Assembly (NCBI GenBank): GCA_933207985.1
Contig: OW240912.1
Span: 77,564,829-77,628,828, forward strand
Source of the DNA: Pelobates cultripes
Taxonomy: Eukaryota > Chordata > Amphibia > Anura > Pelobatidae
Direction: 5' to 3'
Length of the DNA: 64,000 bases
In this document: piece after piece, positions 11,745 to 22,652 of the stretch
Position numbering within the stretch: the stretch's first letter is position 1
How the letters are laid out: the number at the start of each line of letters is the position of its first letter
Translations under genes and position numbers: made by a program
The notes under the pieces: generated by a model
Told to the model about the DNA's origin: nothing
The model's database searches: none
What the model saw: the letters and a program-made list of their open reading frames with translations, nothing else

Positions 11745-11893
11745 AACATTCCAAGTAACATAACCACTACAGCATGCTGTATTGGTTATGGTACAAGGAG
11801 TTCCCTGGCACCTACCTATTGTAAAAAGTCAAACTGTTTTAAAACATTTTGAATTCTTACCTGGGGTCTGCCAGGTATCACTCCCTGCCTTCA
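11745..11893. repeat. Fragment of ACATTCCAAG/GTTATGG hairpin repeat
   Basis: CATAACCACTACAGCA and TGCTGTATTGGTTATG (about 11759-11790) form a hairpin like those in the TTAA MITEs. A related end occurs at 18585-18640. The borders are unclear. Confidence 0.4.
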
Positions 11894-11894
11894 C

Positions 11895-12292
11895 TACTTA
11901 GTTGCATAGCAACATAGCTGAATTGATGAGACATGCGTCCATCAAGTTCAGCCTATCTCACTTCTGTTTTTGCTGTTGATCCAAAAGAAGGCAAAAAAAA
12001 CAAACTCAGTTTCAAGCGCTTTCCAATTTTGCAACAAACTAGCAAAAAAATAAAATTTTGACTGCAAAAATGGGATTACCCCACAAATTCAAAATGATAT
12101 TCCTAAATATTATGTTTTTTTAAAGTTTTAATCCAGTTGCTGTTTAAACATCTGTGCAGACTGATAAAAACACCTCTTCAGGCAGAGAATTCCAAATACT
12201 TATTGTTCTTACTGTAAAAAAAACTCTTTCCTTTGTCTCAGACTATATCTCCTTTCTGCCAGTCTAAATGCGTGATCTCATCTCTTATGTAT
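11895..12292 (-). mobile_element. CR1-like LINE, 3' untranslated part
   Basis: This segment continues, across DIRS element B, the minus-strand LINE at 16974-17875. Removing the DIRS insertion joins CTCTTATGTATA to CCTGTTTATGAATAG without loss or gain. It lies downstream of the RT frame in the coding direction and has no ORF, so it is the 3'UTR side. I know similar tails from CR1 elements of frogs. Confidence 0.7.
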
Positions 12293-12951
12293 AATTACAT
12301 GATTTTGCTATTACATGACGAAAAGTCATGATTTTATTAAAGACACGGAGGCGAGTATTGCAAATCCCTTTCTTTACTGTCCACCAATAGCAGCAAAGAA
12401 TACAAACAGAATGAAAAAATAATGAACATACAGTAACATAGGCCCCTCCCCGCTCAGGTCCCAGTATAATAGGCAGCACTTCCCTTCCATTTCCCTCTTT
12501 CTGAAGATGCGACCGTGGAAATAATGTCCAAACCAAGAATTGTGATAAAGTCCCATAGGTAAATAACTTAGAACTGAAGAGGATAACACATTAACAACCG
12601 GGAAGCGTGACCAGAGGAGTCATAGGACCACAGGTTAACAGCGGGGGGAGTCCTCACAAGCTGGATAACGGCATGCCATCTTGTCGGGTTAGGCTGTGAA
12701 AACATAAAGGAACAGGAGCCGACAGGTTAAAGTCGATACTTGCAAAAAATGTCAAGGTCAAACTGAGGAGAAAACCCACATATATATAGTCCCACAATTT
12801 AAGAGTGATTAACCATTAAGGTACATAAACACCAGTGTCACAGCACGGCCCCCACTTACCGTACGAAAACATTCGATGTGACTCGTTGTAGCGTTCACCA
12901 AAACTGGGTGGTAAAAATAATATAACCTTAGAAATATAACATGGATGGGAC

Positions 12952-13047
12952 AATACTCGCCTCCGTGTCTTTAATAAAATCATGACTTTTCGTCATGTAA
13001 TCGCAAAATCATGTAATTTTATAACAAGACACGGAGGCTCATATTGC
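12952..13047 (-). repeat. Internal complementary region of DIRS element B
   Basis: The first part is the reverse complement of the left end (12293-12360). The second is the reverse complement of the right end (16945-16973). The junction lies at ATGTAATTTTATAAC near 13012-13026. Confidence 0.88.
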
Positions 13048-13051
13048 AAGT

Positions 13052-14010
13052 TTAAAGCTGGTCCACTACCGCAGCGAATGTATGTGGGGCCGGGCGAAAG
13101 TAAAACTCCCGGAACGTAGACTCCCTTGACGAATCAGCTATCCTCATAAGATCCTCCAGACGAGCGCCTGCAGTCATCATCGAAGAGGCTGAGGCCCCCC
13201 GGACCGAATGGGCACCAAAGACCGTGGTATCGATGCCCGCCTGGGACAATAATCACTTCGCCCAGCGTGACAATGTTGTGCTAGAGATGGGGTGGAAAGG
13301 AGGACGAAAGGATAAAAATAGCTGTGGAGAGATAGCGGAACGGTGAAGGTTGGTGCGAGTTTCGTATTCGCGTAGGCAAGGCACTGGACATGATGCCGGA
13401 GAGGTAGGGAAACTAGGGTAGGATACCGATTTGATAGAGGTCTTGATAGAGGTCTTAGTCCGCCGGCTGATGTTGAACGTTACCCCGTCCGGGGTGTATG
13501 ACCTGGCATCGAAGTCCAGAGCTCTGACATCCGAGACCCTCTTGCATGAGACAAGGCAGAGAAGGCAAACCAACTTGGCAGAGAGTTGTTTTAAGGAGAG
13601 CCCTGAGTTAACGAGCCAGGATGATAGGAAGGACAACACAACAGAGACGTCCCAGGTCGTGGAGTAGCGAGGCCTGGGTGGTTGGGAGAATCGAGAGCCC
13701 TTGAGGAGTCGCACACTAAGGGATGTTGTCCTGCGGGACATCCGTCAAAGCCTTGATGAATCGCTGAGATGGCAGACCGGTAAAGGTTGATAGTCCTGTA
13801 AGCCTTCCCCGCCTCGAAGAGGGACGTCAGAAATTGCAGGACCATGGTTACAGAGGCCGAAACGGGCTCGCCAAGCTGACCCATATGCCCGTCTAGTGCA
13901 GGGAGCCCATGCCTCCACCAACAGTCGTCTAGTTGTGTCCAAAACTCCCTGGATCTCCCAGGGTCCCCGGAGATCCGCCATGCCAGGAGTGGAAGGGAGC
14001 CTTCCAACAG
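13052..14010 (-). pseudogene. DIRS tyrosine recombinase, element B (degraded)
   Basis: The C-terminal catalytic part is split into 13741-13253 and 13249-13052 by one in-frame stop between WAK and MSQAGID. KRVSDVRAL and HSVRGA are intact, and REFYF supplies the tyrosine. The Trp position of element A (ADWST) is Ser here (ADSSR). A 12-bp tandem duplication at 13433-13456 repeats KTSI in frame. The N-terminal helices (VSASVTMVLQFLTSLFEAGK) are in another frame at 14007-13750, so a frameshift lies near 13745. With a stop, a frameshift and the Trp change this copy should be inactive. Confidence 0.85.
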
Positions 14011-16000
14011 GAGGGGGGTGACATCGTCCCATCGGGTCCCGCAGCAAGTTGTGGCACTCCGGCAGTAGTCGGGGATAGTCCATCGTCATCTCGAGCATTT
14101 GGGGGAACCACGACTGCGTTTCCCAAAAGGGGGTCACCATGACCAACTCTGCCCGGTGTCTGTGGGTCTGCAGGAGTGAGCGCGGGATCATGGAGAACGG
14201 GGGGAAAGCATATAGGAGGCCTCCGCTCCAGTCTTGCAGGAAGGCGTCCACTGCCTCTGCCGTCGGGTCTGGCCTCCAGCTAAAGAAGCGTGACAGTTGG
14301 GCGTTGAGCCTGGAAGCGAAAAGGTCGATGGTAAACGGTCCCCAGAGAGACGATATACTGGAGAACACCTCCATGTCCAATCTCCAGTCGCTGGTGTCTG
14401 AAAGATATTGTGACCCCCAGTCCGCCTGAACGTTGTGCAGACCAGGTAAGTATTCCGCGTAGACCATCAGGTTCTGTTCTAGGCAAAATTCCCAAAAGTC
14501 TTTCGCCAATCTGACCAACACTGCCGATTGTGTACCGCCCAGGTGGTTGACATATCTCACTGCCGAGACGTTGTCCATGCGGAGTCGAATGCATGTCAGG
14601 GCTTGGTCTCTGGCAAAACTGTGGATGGCGAAGGAGCCTGCTAGGAGTTTCAGCGCGTTGATGTGCAGCCGGGATTCGGATTCCGACCAACAGCCTCCTG
14701 TTGAAACTCCCTCGCAATGGGCCCCCCAGCCGTGGAGACTTGCATCGGAGTCGATCGTGAACTCTGGCATTGAGCCGAAGATCGTTTTGCCGTTCCACGC
14801 GGACAGGTTGAGAATCCACCATCGCAATTCGTCCTTCGTTTCGCTGTCCAGTGACACCAGGTCCGCGTAGGATGCACCGGCTCTCAGGTGAACAATCTTC
14901 AGGCGTTGTAGCGCTCGGTAATGGAGTGGGCCCGGAAACACTGCCTGTATCGAAAAGGCCAGTAGGCCGATGAGCCGTGTAAGCTGGCGCAAGGTGAGCT
15001 GGGGCTGGATGAGGGCCTTGCGTAACTCTTTGCGGATGGAACGAATCTTGGATATCGGGAGGCTCGGCGTTGCCTCCCCCGAATCCACAAGGAATCCTAG
15101 GAATTCCATGCGAGTGGCGGGGTTAGGCACGACTTTTCCCAGTTGATAATGAAACCCAAGCGGGAAAGGAGGCTTATGGCCAGCCGTAGATGGGTAAGGA
15201 GGGTAGAGCGCTCCTGAGCCATGAGGAGGATGTCGTCTAGGTATACGATTAGACGAACTCCCCGACTGCATAACCAGGCCATCACAGGCCGTAGTAGCTT
15301 CGTGAGGCACCACGGTGCTGAGGAGAGGCCAAAGGGTAGGCAGCTAAACCACCAAGTCTCGTGCCACCAGCGTAGGAGGTCTCGAGATGCCACTGCAATT
15401 GGTACCGTCAGCTATGCGTCTTTGAGATCTAGCTTCGCTAGCCAATCTCCATGAAGGAGAAGATCTCGTAGTAGGTGAATACCTTCCATCTTGAAATGGC
15501 GGTACCGGACTATGGCATTGAGGGGGCGCAGATTTATGACGGGTCTCAATTAACTGCCTTTCTTTTCCACCAGGAAAATGTTGCTTATGACACCTGCAGG
15601 ATCGACGAGGTGCCCGTTCTATAGCCCCTTTGATAAGAAGGATGAAGAGTTCCTCGTCGATCCGTCTGCGATCCTGGAGTGAAAAGCAGATCGGTCGAGG
15701 AGAGGGAATGTGTATCAGATGTTCTATTAGTTCTATGTGGAAGACCCAGATAGTGGCCAGCACCCAGGGGTCTAATGTTATTTGTGACCAGGCTGGGAAA
15801 AAATGTCGGAGTCTGCCCCCTACACAAACCAGAGAAGAAGTATGAGGTATGAGGTAACTCACCGTATGGTCGTCTGGAACTTGAGTTGCCCCGGAAACCT
15901 CTGGATCACCACGGACATCCGCGTGACGGGAAGAAGGTGGGACGGGGGTTAGATTCCTGGCACTGCGTACGCTGTTGGAAGGAGCCTCTTCCCGTGCCAC
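14010..16000 (-). pseudogene. DIRS RT-RNase H-methyltransferase-like polyprotein, element B
   Basis: The N-terminal RT segment is open from 16000 (VGGRLRHFFPAWSQI). The core is reached after a frameshift near 15600, and the palm motif LDLKDAY is broken by TAG in place of the Tyr codon near 15415. LPFGLSSAP and YLDD follow in 15393-15097, then another frameshift near 15100. The ORF 15313-13745 then carries RNase H (DSDASLHGWG, MDNVSAV) continuous with the DLFASRLNAQL and AFPPF methyltransferase-like domain. The RNase H glutamate seen in element A (LELLAA) is Lys here (LKLLAG), a loss of a catalytic carboxylate. The uninterrupted link of RNase H to the last domain shows the ancestral layout. 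Confidence 0.85.
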
Positions 16001-16300
16001 GAGATTGGGAGTAATTACGGCCGGACAGACGGCTCCTGAATCTGCCGGCCCTGGTGGAGACCCGCCCCTGGAAAACCCGTCTCATGGAAGCCTGGGCCTT
16101 ATCGAGGGCTGTGAATGCCCCAACAAAACGCCCTAAATCCTTAATAACTGTCCCCCATCAGGGAGGGTAGTTCTATCTGTCAGAGTGGGCGAATTGCCTG
16201 AGGTGACAGGGGCCTCACTCATATTCAGTTGGGTATCAGACTCCACAGAGGGAGTGGAACCAGAAGATAGTCTGGGTTTAGGCATGGTAAGTGTAGCCAG
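16001..16300 (-). pseudogene. Residual Gag of DIRS element B
   Basis: Bases 16080-16145 match the Gag C-terminal coding stretch of element A at about 4565-4640 (shared TGGGCNTTATC and GCTGTGAATG). Immediately upstream in the coding direction the match stops and leader-like sequence begins, so most of Gag has been deleted. Confidence 0.55.
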
Positions 16301-16439
16301 AAATGAATCCCTAGTAGACTAAAGGAGTAGTGTGGGTTAGTCACCCAAACAGTAATAACAAGGAAAAACGATCTCACCAGGGCCCAGACCAGTGGCACAC
16401 TCAGATACAGGGTAGGAAAGAACACAGAACGTAAGAAAA

Positions 16440-16845
16440 TGGCCGCCAGTAATCTTGCGGGATTTGCGGCATTCGCGAGATTCGCGGCAAAAAACGAACG
16501 TTCCGCAGGTAAAAGAAGCGAATTCGTGAACTAGATAGGTAAGTATAAGGAAAACGTAGAATAGGCGAACGAGACGCTCGCATGAAAAAGTCGAATGCGG
16601 CAAACAGGCGAACGCGCTATCTGCCGAATGGTGAGTGGTATGCATGCGTGGCGAATCAGCCGAACGGGCTTAATTTGTGCGCATACACAGCCGGATAGGG
16701 GAGAAAAAACGTGCGCAAAATGGCGCTGAGGTACAGGGAGGACGGAGGAGACGAAGGATTAGGGTAAAGGCAGAATAGTGTGACAGGGGTGGTCTGGACC
16801 CTGGGCACAATAAGAGAAAAACACACAGGAGCATAAAGCTAGGAC
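16440..16845 (-). promoter_or_regulatory. CpG-rich leader of DIRS element B
   Basis: GCGAA/GCGAAC-type motifs recur around nine times in 16455-16680, with two AAAATGGC motifs (16437-16444, 16717-16724). The adjacent right terminal repeat has ATTGG (16915-16919), a CCAAT box on the coding strand. Regulatory function is inferred. Confidence 0.45.
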
Positions 16846-16973
16846 CTGAGCGGGGAGGGGCCTATGTTACTGTATGTTCATTATTTTTTTATTCTGTTTG
16901 TATTCTTTGCTGCTATTGGTGGATAGTAAAGAAAGGGATATGCAATATGAGCCTCCGTGTCTTGTTATAAAAT

Positions 16974-17875
16974 CCTGTTTATGAATAGATTTCCAGACAA
17001 TGGTTTGTATTGGCCCGTAAAACATTTGTATAATGTTGTCTTATCCCCTTCATGTAGCCTGCTTCTGCACTTTTTCTAGTGACATAATATCTTTCTTGAA
17101 TAGGTGCCCAAAATCGCACAGCATATTCAAAATGTGGCCTTACCATTGATTTATAAAGAGACAAATTTATATTTTCATCCTGAGAATTAATGCCCTGTTT
17201 TGTATAAAACAATACCTTACTGGCCTTATCCACTGCTGATTGATATTGCACACTGTTGCCTAATTTGTTGTCTATAACAATTCCCAAATCCTTCTAGTAT
17301 ACTGTTATCCCTTATCCACTACCATCTAAGGTGTAAAATCCTTGTGTATTCTTTACCCCGAAGTGCATACGTTTGCATTTATCTACATTAAATTTCATCT
17401 GCCATTTGAATGAACAATCTATCTAAAATCTTTCTGCAGCAAAGTAATATTCTGCTCACATTGTATTACTTTACAGAGTTTTGTGTCATATGCAAACATT
17501 GAAACATGACTTTTGATACCTATTTCAAGATCAGTCCCAGAACAGAACCCTGAAGGACACCACTTTCCACTTTTGCAAGCTTTAAAAGTTACCATTAATG
17601 GCAACACTTTGTACAGTGTCTTTAAGCCAATGTTCTATCCAAGAACAAGAATTTTTATCTCGAACAATTTCTTGTAGTTTGAACACTAACCTAACATCTG
17701 GAATCGGATCAAATGCCTTGGCAAAATCCATGTAGATCATAGCCACTGCAACACCCTGGTCTATGCTTCTACTTATTTCTTTGTATCATCATGCAAATTC
17801 GTGTTGATGTTTTTCCCAGTAAATTCCTGAATATTATCACTTAATAACCCTCAAATATTTTCCCAGCCACAAAAG
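16974..17875 (-). pseudogene. CR1-like LINE reverse transcriptase fragment
   Basis: Translation on the minus strand gives DFAKAFDPIPDV, then SGVLQGSVLG (the RT GxPQGS motif) and, at 17287-16979, MGIVIDNKLGNSVQYQSA with LYKSMVRPHFEYAVRFW, the thumb region of CR1-type RT. Stops and frameshifts are frequent, so it is an old copy. The catalytic YADD-type motif appears as FAYDTKLC around 17500. It is flanked on the left by DIRS element B and on the right by a TTAA MITE, both inserted into it. Confidence 0.82.
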
Positions 17876-18295
17876 TTAAAGGAGCACTATAGTGCCAGGA
17901 AAACAAACTTGCTTTCCTGGCACTATAGGGTCATTAGGTCCCCCCCCACCCTCAGGGCCTCCCTCCTGTTGGGCTGAAGGGGTTAAAACCCCTTCAGCCA
18001 CTTACCTTTCTCCAGCGCCGGGCTCCCTTTGTGCTGGGGAACTCTCCACCCCATGCCGACGTCAGATCCGAATGCGCATGTGCGGCAACCAGCCCATCTG
18101 AAAGCATTACTCAATGCTTTCCTATGGATGTCCAGCATCTTCTCACTGGGATTTTCACTGTGAGAATCGCTGAAGCGCCTCTAGTGGCTGTCAGTGAGAC
18201 AGCTTCTTCAGCTGCAGGGTTAAAACTAGAGGGACCTGGCACCCAGACCACTTCATTGAGCTGAAGTGGTCTGGGTGCCTATAGTGGTCCTTTAA
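17876..18295. mobile_element. TTAA-flanked hairpin MITE inserted in the CR1 LINE
   Basis: TTAA at both ends, then AAGGAGCACTATAGTGCC against its inverse CTATAGTGGTCCTT. Inside lie separate hairpins: GTGCCAGGAAA/TTTCCTGGCAC near 17893-17922, CTGAAGGGGTT/AACCCCTTCAG near 17977-18000, AAGCATTACTCAATGCTT near 18101, and GGCACCCAGACCACTTCA/TGAAGTGGTCTGGGTGCC at about 18237-18280. It is non-coding. Excision would rejoin the LINE frame near NYRPVSL. Confidence 0.85.
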
Positions 18296-18480
18296 GCTCA
18301 CAGGTCTATAATTTCCAGGCAGAGACTTTGTAACCCATTTTGAATATAGTAACCACATCTGCCTTCCTCCAGTCCTCCGGTGCAATTCCTGAGCATTTAG
18401 CTGACAGTCTCAGCCCATGAGCTAAGCTAAATTTAGAAGAACTAACAGAAGGTTCTAAGCAAGAGTTCCTGGCTCTCTGT
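18296..18480 (-). pseudogene. CR1-like LINE RT, upstream fragment
   Basis: The minus strand reads PEDW-like ...RRTGGRQMWLLYSK and then NYRPVSL-type GNYRPVSL, the start of the RT domain in CR1 elements. This links directly to 17875 once the MITE is removed. Confidence 0.75.
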
Positions 18481-18584
18481 CAGAAGTAGTGGAGGTGAGT
18501 AGCCTCCGACAGACAACAGTTAGGAAGTTAAACTATTCTCAAATGGTTTGATTACTTACAATGGGAGTAAAGGGCAGAAAGGTA

Positions 18585-18710
18585 CTCCAGGCACCATACC
18601 CACTACTGTAGTGGTAATGGTGCTTGGGGTGGTCCTTTAAAGGAACACTGTAGGCACTATAACAACTTAAATGCATTACCGTTTTTATAGTGCCAAAAAT
18701 ATGCTTCATT
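18585..18710. mobile_element. Two abutting TTAA-type MITE fragments
   Basis: The end of one copy (GGTGGTCCTTTAA at about 18632) runs straight into the start of another (TTTAAAGGAACACTGTAGGC). ACCATACCCACTACTGTAGTGGTAATGGT forms a hairpin just before the junction. Confidence 0.5.
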
Positions 18711-20086
18711 TGTTCTGTCCACCACTTCTCTTTCCTTCTCTTTTTTTATGGCTTAAATGCGTGGCTTCCAGCCATGACCCCAAGCCTTCGGAGTCAGAAA
18801 GTCAGGGATGATATATCCCGGCTCCCACACCAACTCATTACAGCATTACATAATCACCTAATATGCTGAATTTGAAAGACTTGCACATGTTGCTTGTCGT
18901 TAACAAGTACATGCAAGTTCATGTGTATGCTCCCATATGCACATACAGCATTTGCAAACCACAAAGCATTTTTCCTTTGCCGTAGATTGTGGGCGATGTG
19001 CTGCTGGTTGTGCATGTTCACACTATGAGCATGCTTAGTGAGCATTTACTGCTTCTCATACATAAGCATTGCATTTAGTTCCTTTCTATGGGAAGCATTT
19101 GATTGTAGGACTAAAGAAAGAATATGCACCTTAAATCCACAATGCTTTTCTATCAGAACCATTGGACTGGACCAATGCTATCACACTTGGTGACTTCAAA
19201 GGGGGCAGAGAGGACTGCCACAAGGGGTCTGCTATTGGCGCTGGAATAGAAGCAAGTAAATATTATTTTAAAAATTGGGCATGTAAGTGGGAGAAATTTT
19301 TTTAAATAATCTATTTACACAGACTAATTAGAAATACAAATACAAAAAAAATAAGTCCTGCGCTCAAACTCCCACTACTCTTTGTTTAAATATACATAGG
19401 GATTTGGGAAGAGCGCAGGTAACTTTTTTCTTTGGTTTTTACTGTAATTACAAATACAGTCTTCCTTTAAGCTATGTTACTCTGAAGATTTCAGGAGAAA
19501 TCTTCTGATTGTACCCTTTGTAACCTTGAAATTCTTTCACTTTGGCAGAACTTGACTCCTATAATTTGTTACTCATCTATTTTGCGTCTGCATATATATT
19601 CCAACTTTGGGGATCATATCAACTTCAAATTGATTAAGGGCATGAAAGACAATAGTGTAGTCTTGAGACTTTCAGCTAGAATTCAGGAATCATCACTCAT
19701 GTTTAAGATTGGAAGAAACTCCCCTAGATTTTAGGTCGGAGATAGAAAATGACCCATTTATAAAGGGGAGAAGAAAAAGAAGCAACTTGTGCACACCAAG
19801 CAAAGTCCAGAATAAATGTATTTTACTTTCTTGCTTTAAATAGCTTTTTTTTCTAGCAAGAAAATTCCAGTACGTAGCGGTTTACTGATTTCATATAATT
19901 ACCAATTACACATCTGATTACATTCTCAGTCTTTTAAAGCATCTGCAACATCTGTGTTTTCACTTTTATATATTTAAATTGAATCTTGCTCCTCACATGG
20001 AATGTGAACTGTTCCATTTCTCGTTTAGGTACACCTCGAAATATCTAAATATGAATAGGTGTATCCACAGTCAACATTTTATTCAT
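18711..20086. other. No gene recognised
   Basis: A dispersed-repeat hairpin, CCTGCGCTC (19357-19365) with GAGCGCAGG (19411-19419), is the only structure noted. Confidence 0.45.
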
Positions 20087-20649
20087 TTAAAGAGACACTC
20101 GAGTGCCAGGAAAACAATCCGTTTTCCTGGCACTGCAGGTTCCCTCTCCCTCCCACCCCCCATCCCCGGTTGCTGAAGGGGTGAAAACCCCTTCAGTCAC
20201 TTACCTGAGACCCCCGCCGATGTCCCTTGGCGGTGGTTTCGGGTCGCCGCCACTCCTCCTCTTCCTTACGTCAGCCGGTGGGCGAGACTGATCCCGCCCG
20301 CCAGCTGAGGAGACCTAATGCGCATGGGCGGCAATGCATTAGAGTTCTCCATAGGAAAGCATTGAAAATCCTATTCCTATGGGGAATTGAGCGACGCTGG
20401 AGGTCCTCACACAGCGTGAGGACGTCCAGAGATGCTCTAGAACAGGTTTTCTGTGCTATGAAGCAGGAAGTGCCCTCTAGTGGCTGTCTAGTAGACAGCC
20501 ACTAGAGGAGGAGTTAACCCTGCAAGGTAATTATTGCAGTTTATAAAAAACTGCAATAATTACACTTGCAGGGTTAAGGGTAGTGGGAGTTGGCACCCAG
20601 ACCACTCCAATGGGCAGAAGTGGTCTGGGTGCCTGGAGTGTTGCTTTAA
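20087..20649. mobile_element. TTAA-flanked hairpin MITE, best-preserved copy
   Basis: TTAA at 20087 and 20646. Hairpins in order: 20103-20133 (13-bp stem), 20173-20196 (10 bp), about 20272-20307 (imperfect, GC-rich), 20403-20423 (8 bp), 20474-20508 (17 bp with a single-base loop), 20514-20577 (imperfect, over 25 paired bases) and 20592-20633 (15 bp). Almost half of the 563 bp is in stems. A consensus splice donor AGGTAAGTG lies on the minus strand at about 20196-20206. No ORF of interest. Probably mobilised by a piggyBac- or Kolobok-type transposase. Confidence 0.88.
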
Positions 20650-21500
20650 CTAATGACTTTCTTTCAGAAAAAAAAAACTTGTATTCGATGCTCTGTACAA
20701 TCTAATTAGCCATCAAAGCCAAATATGGCTACTTGTTGGCTATTCGTACTGGATCTGTGCAATGCAGCCACTTTTCTGGACATCTCTTACACATTTTGGT
20801 TTTGTGTCTGTAGAGTCACAACTCAACAAAAATCATTTGTGGCATCTATATAGTCCCCTAAAGCTCTTAAATTTGACCAGGAAGCTGCTCTGTATGACTT
20901 GAACCCTCGACTTGTCATTAAGTATAAAGCAGTTCCCCCTGAATTTTTGGACTGTCTTCAAGATTACTCTGCAATTCTTCCACCTGTATCCCTCAACATG
21001 GTTTAACTCTCAATCTCATTATCTCTGAGCTGTGGATTAATTCCTTCTGCAGATTTAATTCATTTTGCAGGTGTGAAAAGTAATTTGGTACTTGATTAGC
21101 AAATGGGCAAATAAATGGCATATGCTAATTACTAGAGTTTAACATGGCATCTGTGTTGTTGGCAGCTGATATCAGGCATTGCCTTTTTAAAAGTGTCAGT
21201 TTTCTTTCCTTAAGCAATAAAAAAACAGCATTTGTTCCTTTTAAGGTCAATATAATAAGTACTATTAAGGACTGGAGAGCCATGGCACTCACACCAGAGG
21301 TGAATTCCTACTCACCAGAGCAAAATTTATACTTGCCAAGAGGGCTACACAGGTGAAGATGCATTTTGCCGCCTCTCCCCTCCCCCCCCACTGTTCCCCA
21401 CCAAAAATGCATCTTCATCTGTGTGTCCCTTAATCCCCTTTTTTAATTTCTTACCTCATTTTCTGTTTCTTAGACTTTCTTTTGAATGTATTACCCCTAC
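20650..21500. other. No gene recognised
   Basis: Unique-looking AT-rich sequence. A small poly-C run sits near 21375-21390. Confidence 0.45.
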
Positions 21501-21509
21501 TATATCCTA

Positions 21510-22390
21510 TCCCCATTGTTTTCCTTTGAGTGCCTCCCCTTCCCTTCAGCCCCTTTTGTGTCTCTTTCTACCCCAGCTCCTTTGTGTGTCTCTTACTTAA
21601 CTCAGCCCCTTTGTGTGCATATTTCTTCCCCAGCTCCAGCTCCTTTATGTTTCTCTTACGTCACTCAGCTCCTTTGTGTGTCTCTTCCTTCCCTTACCCA
21701 GCCTCTCGGTGTGTAGCTTCCCCTCTTCCAGCCCTTTTGTGAATCCCCTCTGTGTGCTTTCTCCTCACAGCCACTTTTGTGTATCTCTTTCTCCACACAG
21801 CCCCTTTTGTGTATCTGTTTCTCCAATTCCTCGCACCTTTCTCAGTCCCTCTTTATCCCAACAGCCCCTCTGTTTGTCTCTTTCTATTCCCATCATTTGT
21901 GTGTCTCTTTCTCCCCTTCCCAGCCCCTCTGCATGTCTCTTTCCCCCAGCACCTTGTCTCCTTCTCCCTTCTGGGTCTCTTTCTTCCCCCAATCCCCTCT
22001 CTGTATCTTCCCCCCTTAGCCTATATGTGTCTCTTTTGCCCCTTCCCCATCCACTGTCTGTCTGTTTTGCCCTTTTCCCAGCCCCTCTGTGTCTCTATGT
22101 CCCCCTAGAGTCTTTGTATCTTTTTCACCCAGCCTGTCTGTCTCTTTTGCCACTTCCACAGGCCCTGTCTGTCGTTTTTGATTTCCTAGTCTCTTTGTGT
22201 CTCTGTGCCCCACCCAGCCCATATGCGTGTCTCTTTCCCCGGCTCCTTTTGTGTCTTTTCTCCCCTCAACATCTCCTCTGTGTGTCTCTTCCTCCGTCAC
22301 CTTGTCTCTTTCCCCAAGACCCTCTCTGTTTCTTTTGACCCTTTCCCCTTGTGGTCCATTCCCCCTGTGCCAGGTCACCATTCTGTGTAG
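21510..22390. repeat. Degenerate pyrimidine-rich minisatellite
   Basis: Imperfect units of about 35-50 bases read roughly CAGCCCCTTTGTGTGTCTC then TTTCTCCCC. About twenty are recognisable. The long Pro/Ser/Leu/Cys ORFs on both strands follow from the repeat and are not taken as genes. Confidence 0.85.
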
Positions 22391-22594
22391 CGTGGCCAAG
22401 CCGCAGACCATGGTGGAGGAGCTTCTATATCCTCTTCCTGGTCTGACAGGAAGTTGTTCGGCACTCTCAGTGCGCTCTTCCTATTAGACTGGGTAAAGGT
22501 TACAGAAGCTCCTCTACTGGCAGGAGGGGAGCGTTGTGCTGTGTGCTTCCCACCTGCCAGTCAAACGGATCTTGGTAGGCGAGGATAAATTTTT

Positions 22595-22652
22595 AGCCCT
22601 GTAAATAACAAGTTATGTCAAAGAGCCCTGTAAATAACAAGTTATGTCAAAG
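22595..22652. repeat. 29-bp perfect tandem duplication
   Basis: Bases 22595-22623 (starting AGCCCTGTAAATAAC) are repeated exactly at 22624-22652. Confidence 0.95.

Larger units (their letters stand above)
12293..16973 (-). mobile_element. DIRS-like retrotransposon, element B, inserted in a CR1 LINE
   Basis: This 4.7-kb relative of element A has the same orientation. Inverted termini are at 12293-12500 and 16846-16973 (shared block ending CCCGCTCAGGTCC / GGACCTGAGCGGG). The internal complementary region at 12952-13047 joins the reverse complements of both ends. The coding order RT, RNase H, methyltransferase-like domain, recombinase is kept, but most of Gag is deleted and several stops and frameshifts are present. 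The right outer end reads GAGGCTCATATTGC where the left reads GAGGCGAGTATTGC, so the two termini are not identical. It differs from A enough to be a separate subfamily. No target duplication is visible, as expected. Confidence 0.92.

Noticed and set aside
21613..22338. 241-codon plus-strand ORF
   Set aside because: It lies wholly in the pyrimidine-rich minisatellite, other frames and the opposite strand are open too, and the product is Pro/Ser/Leu/Cys low complexity.
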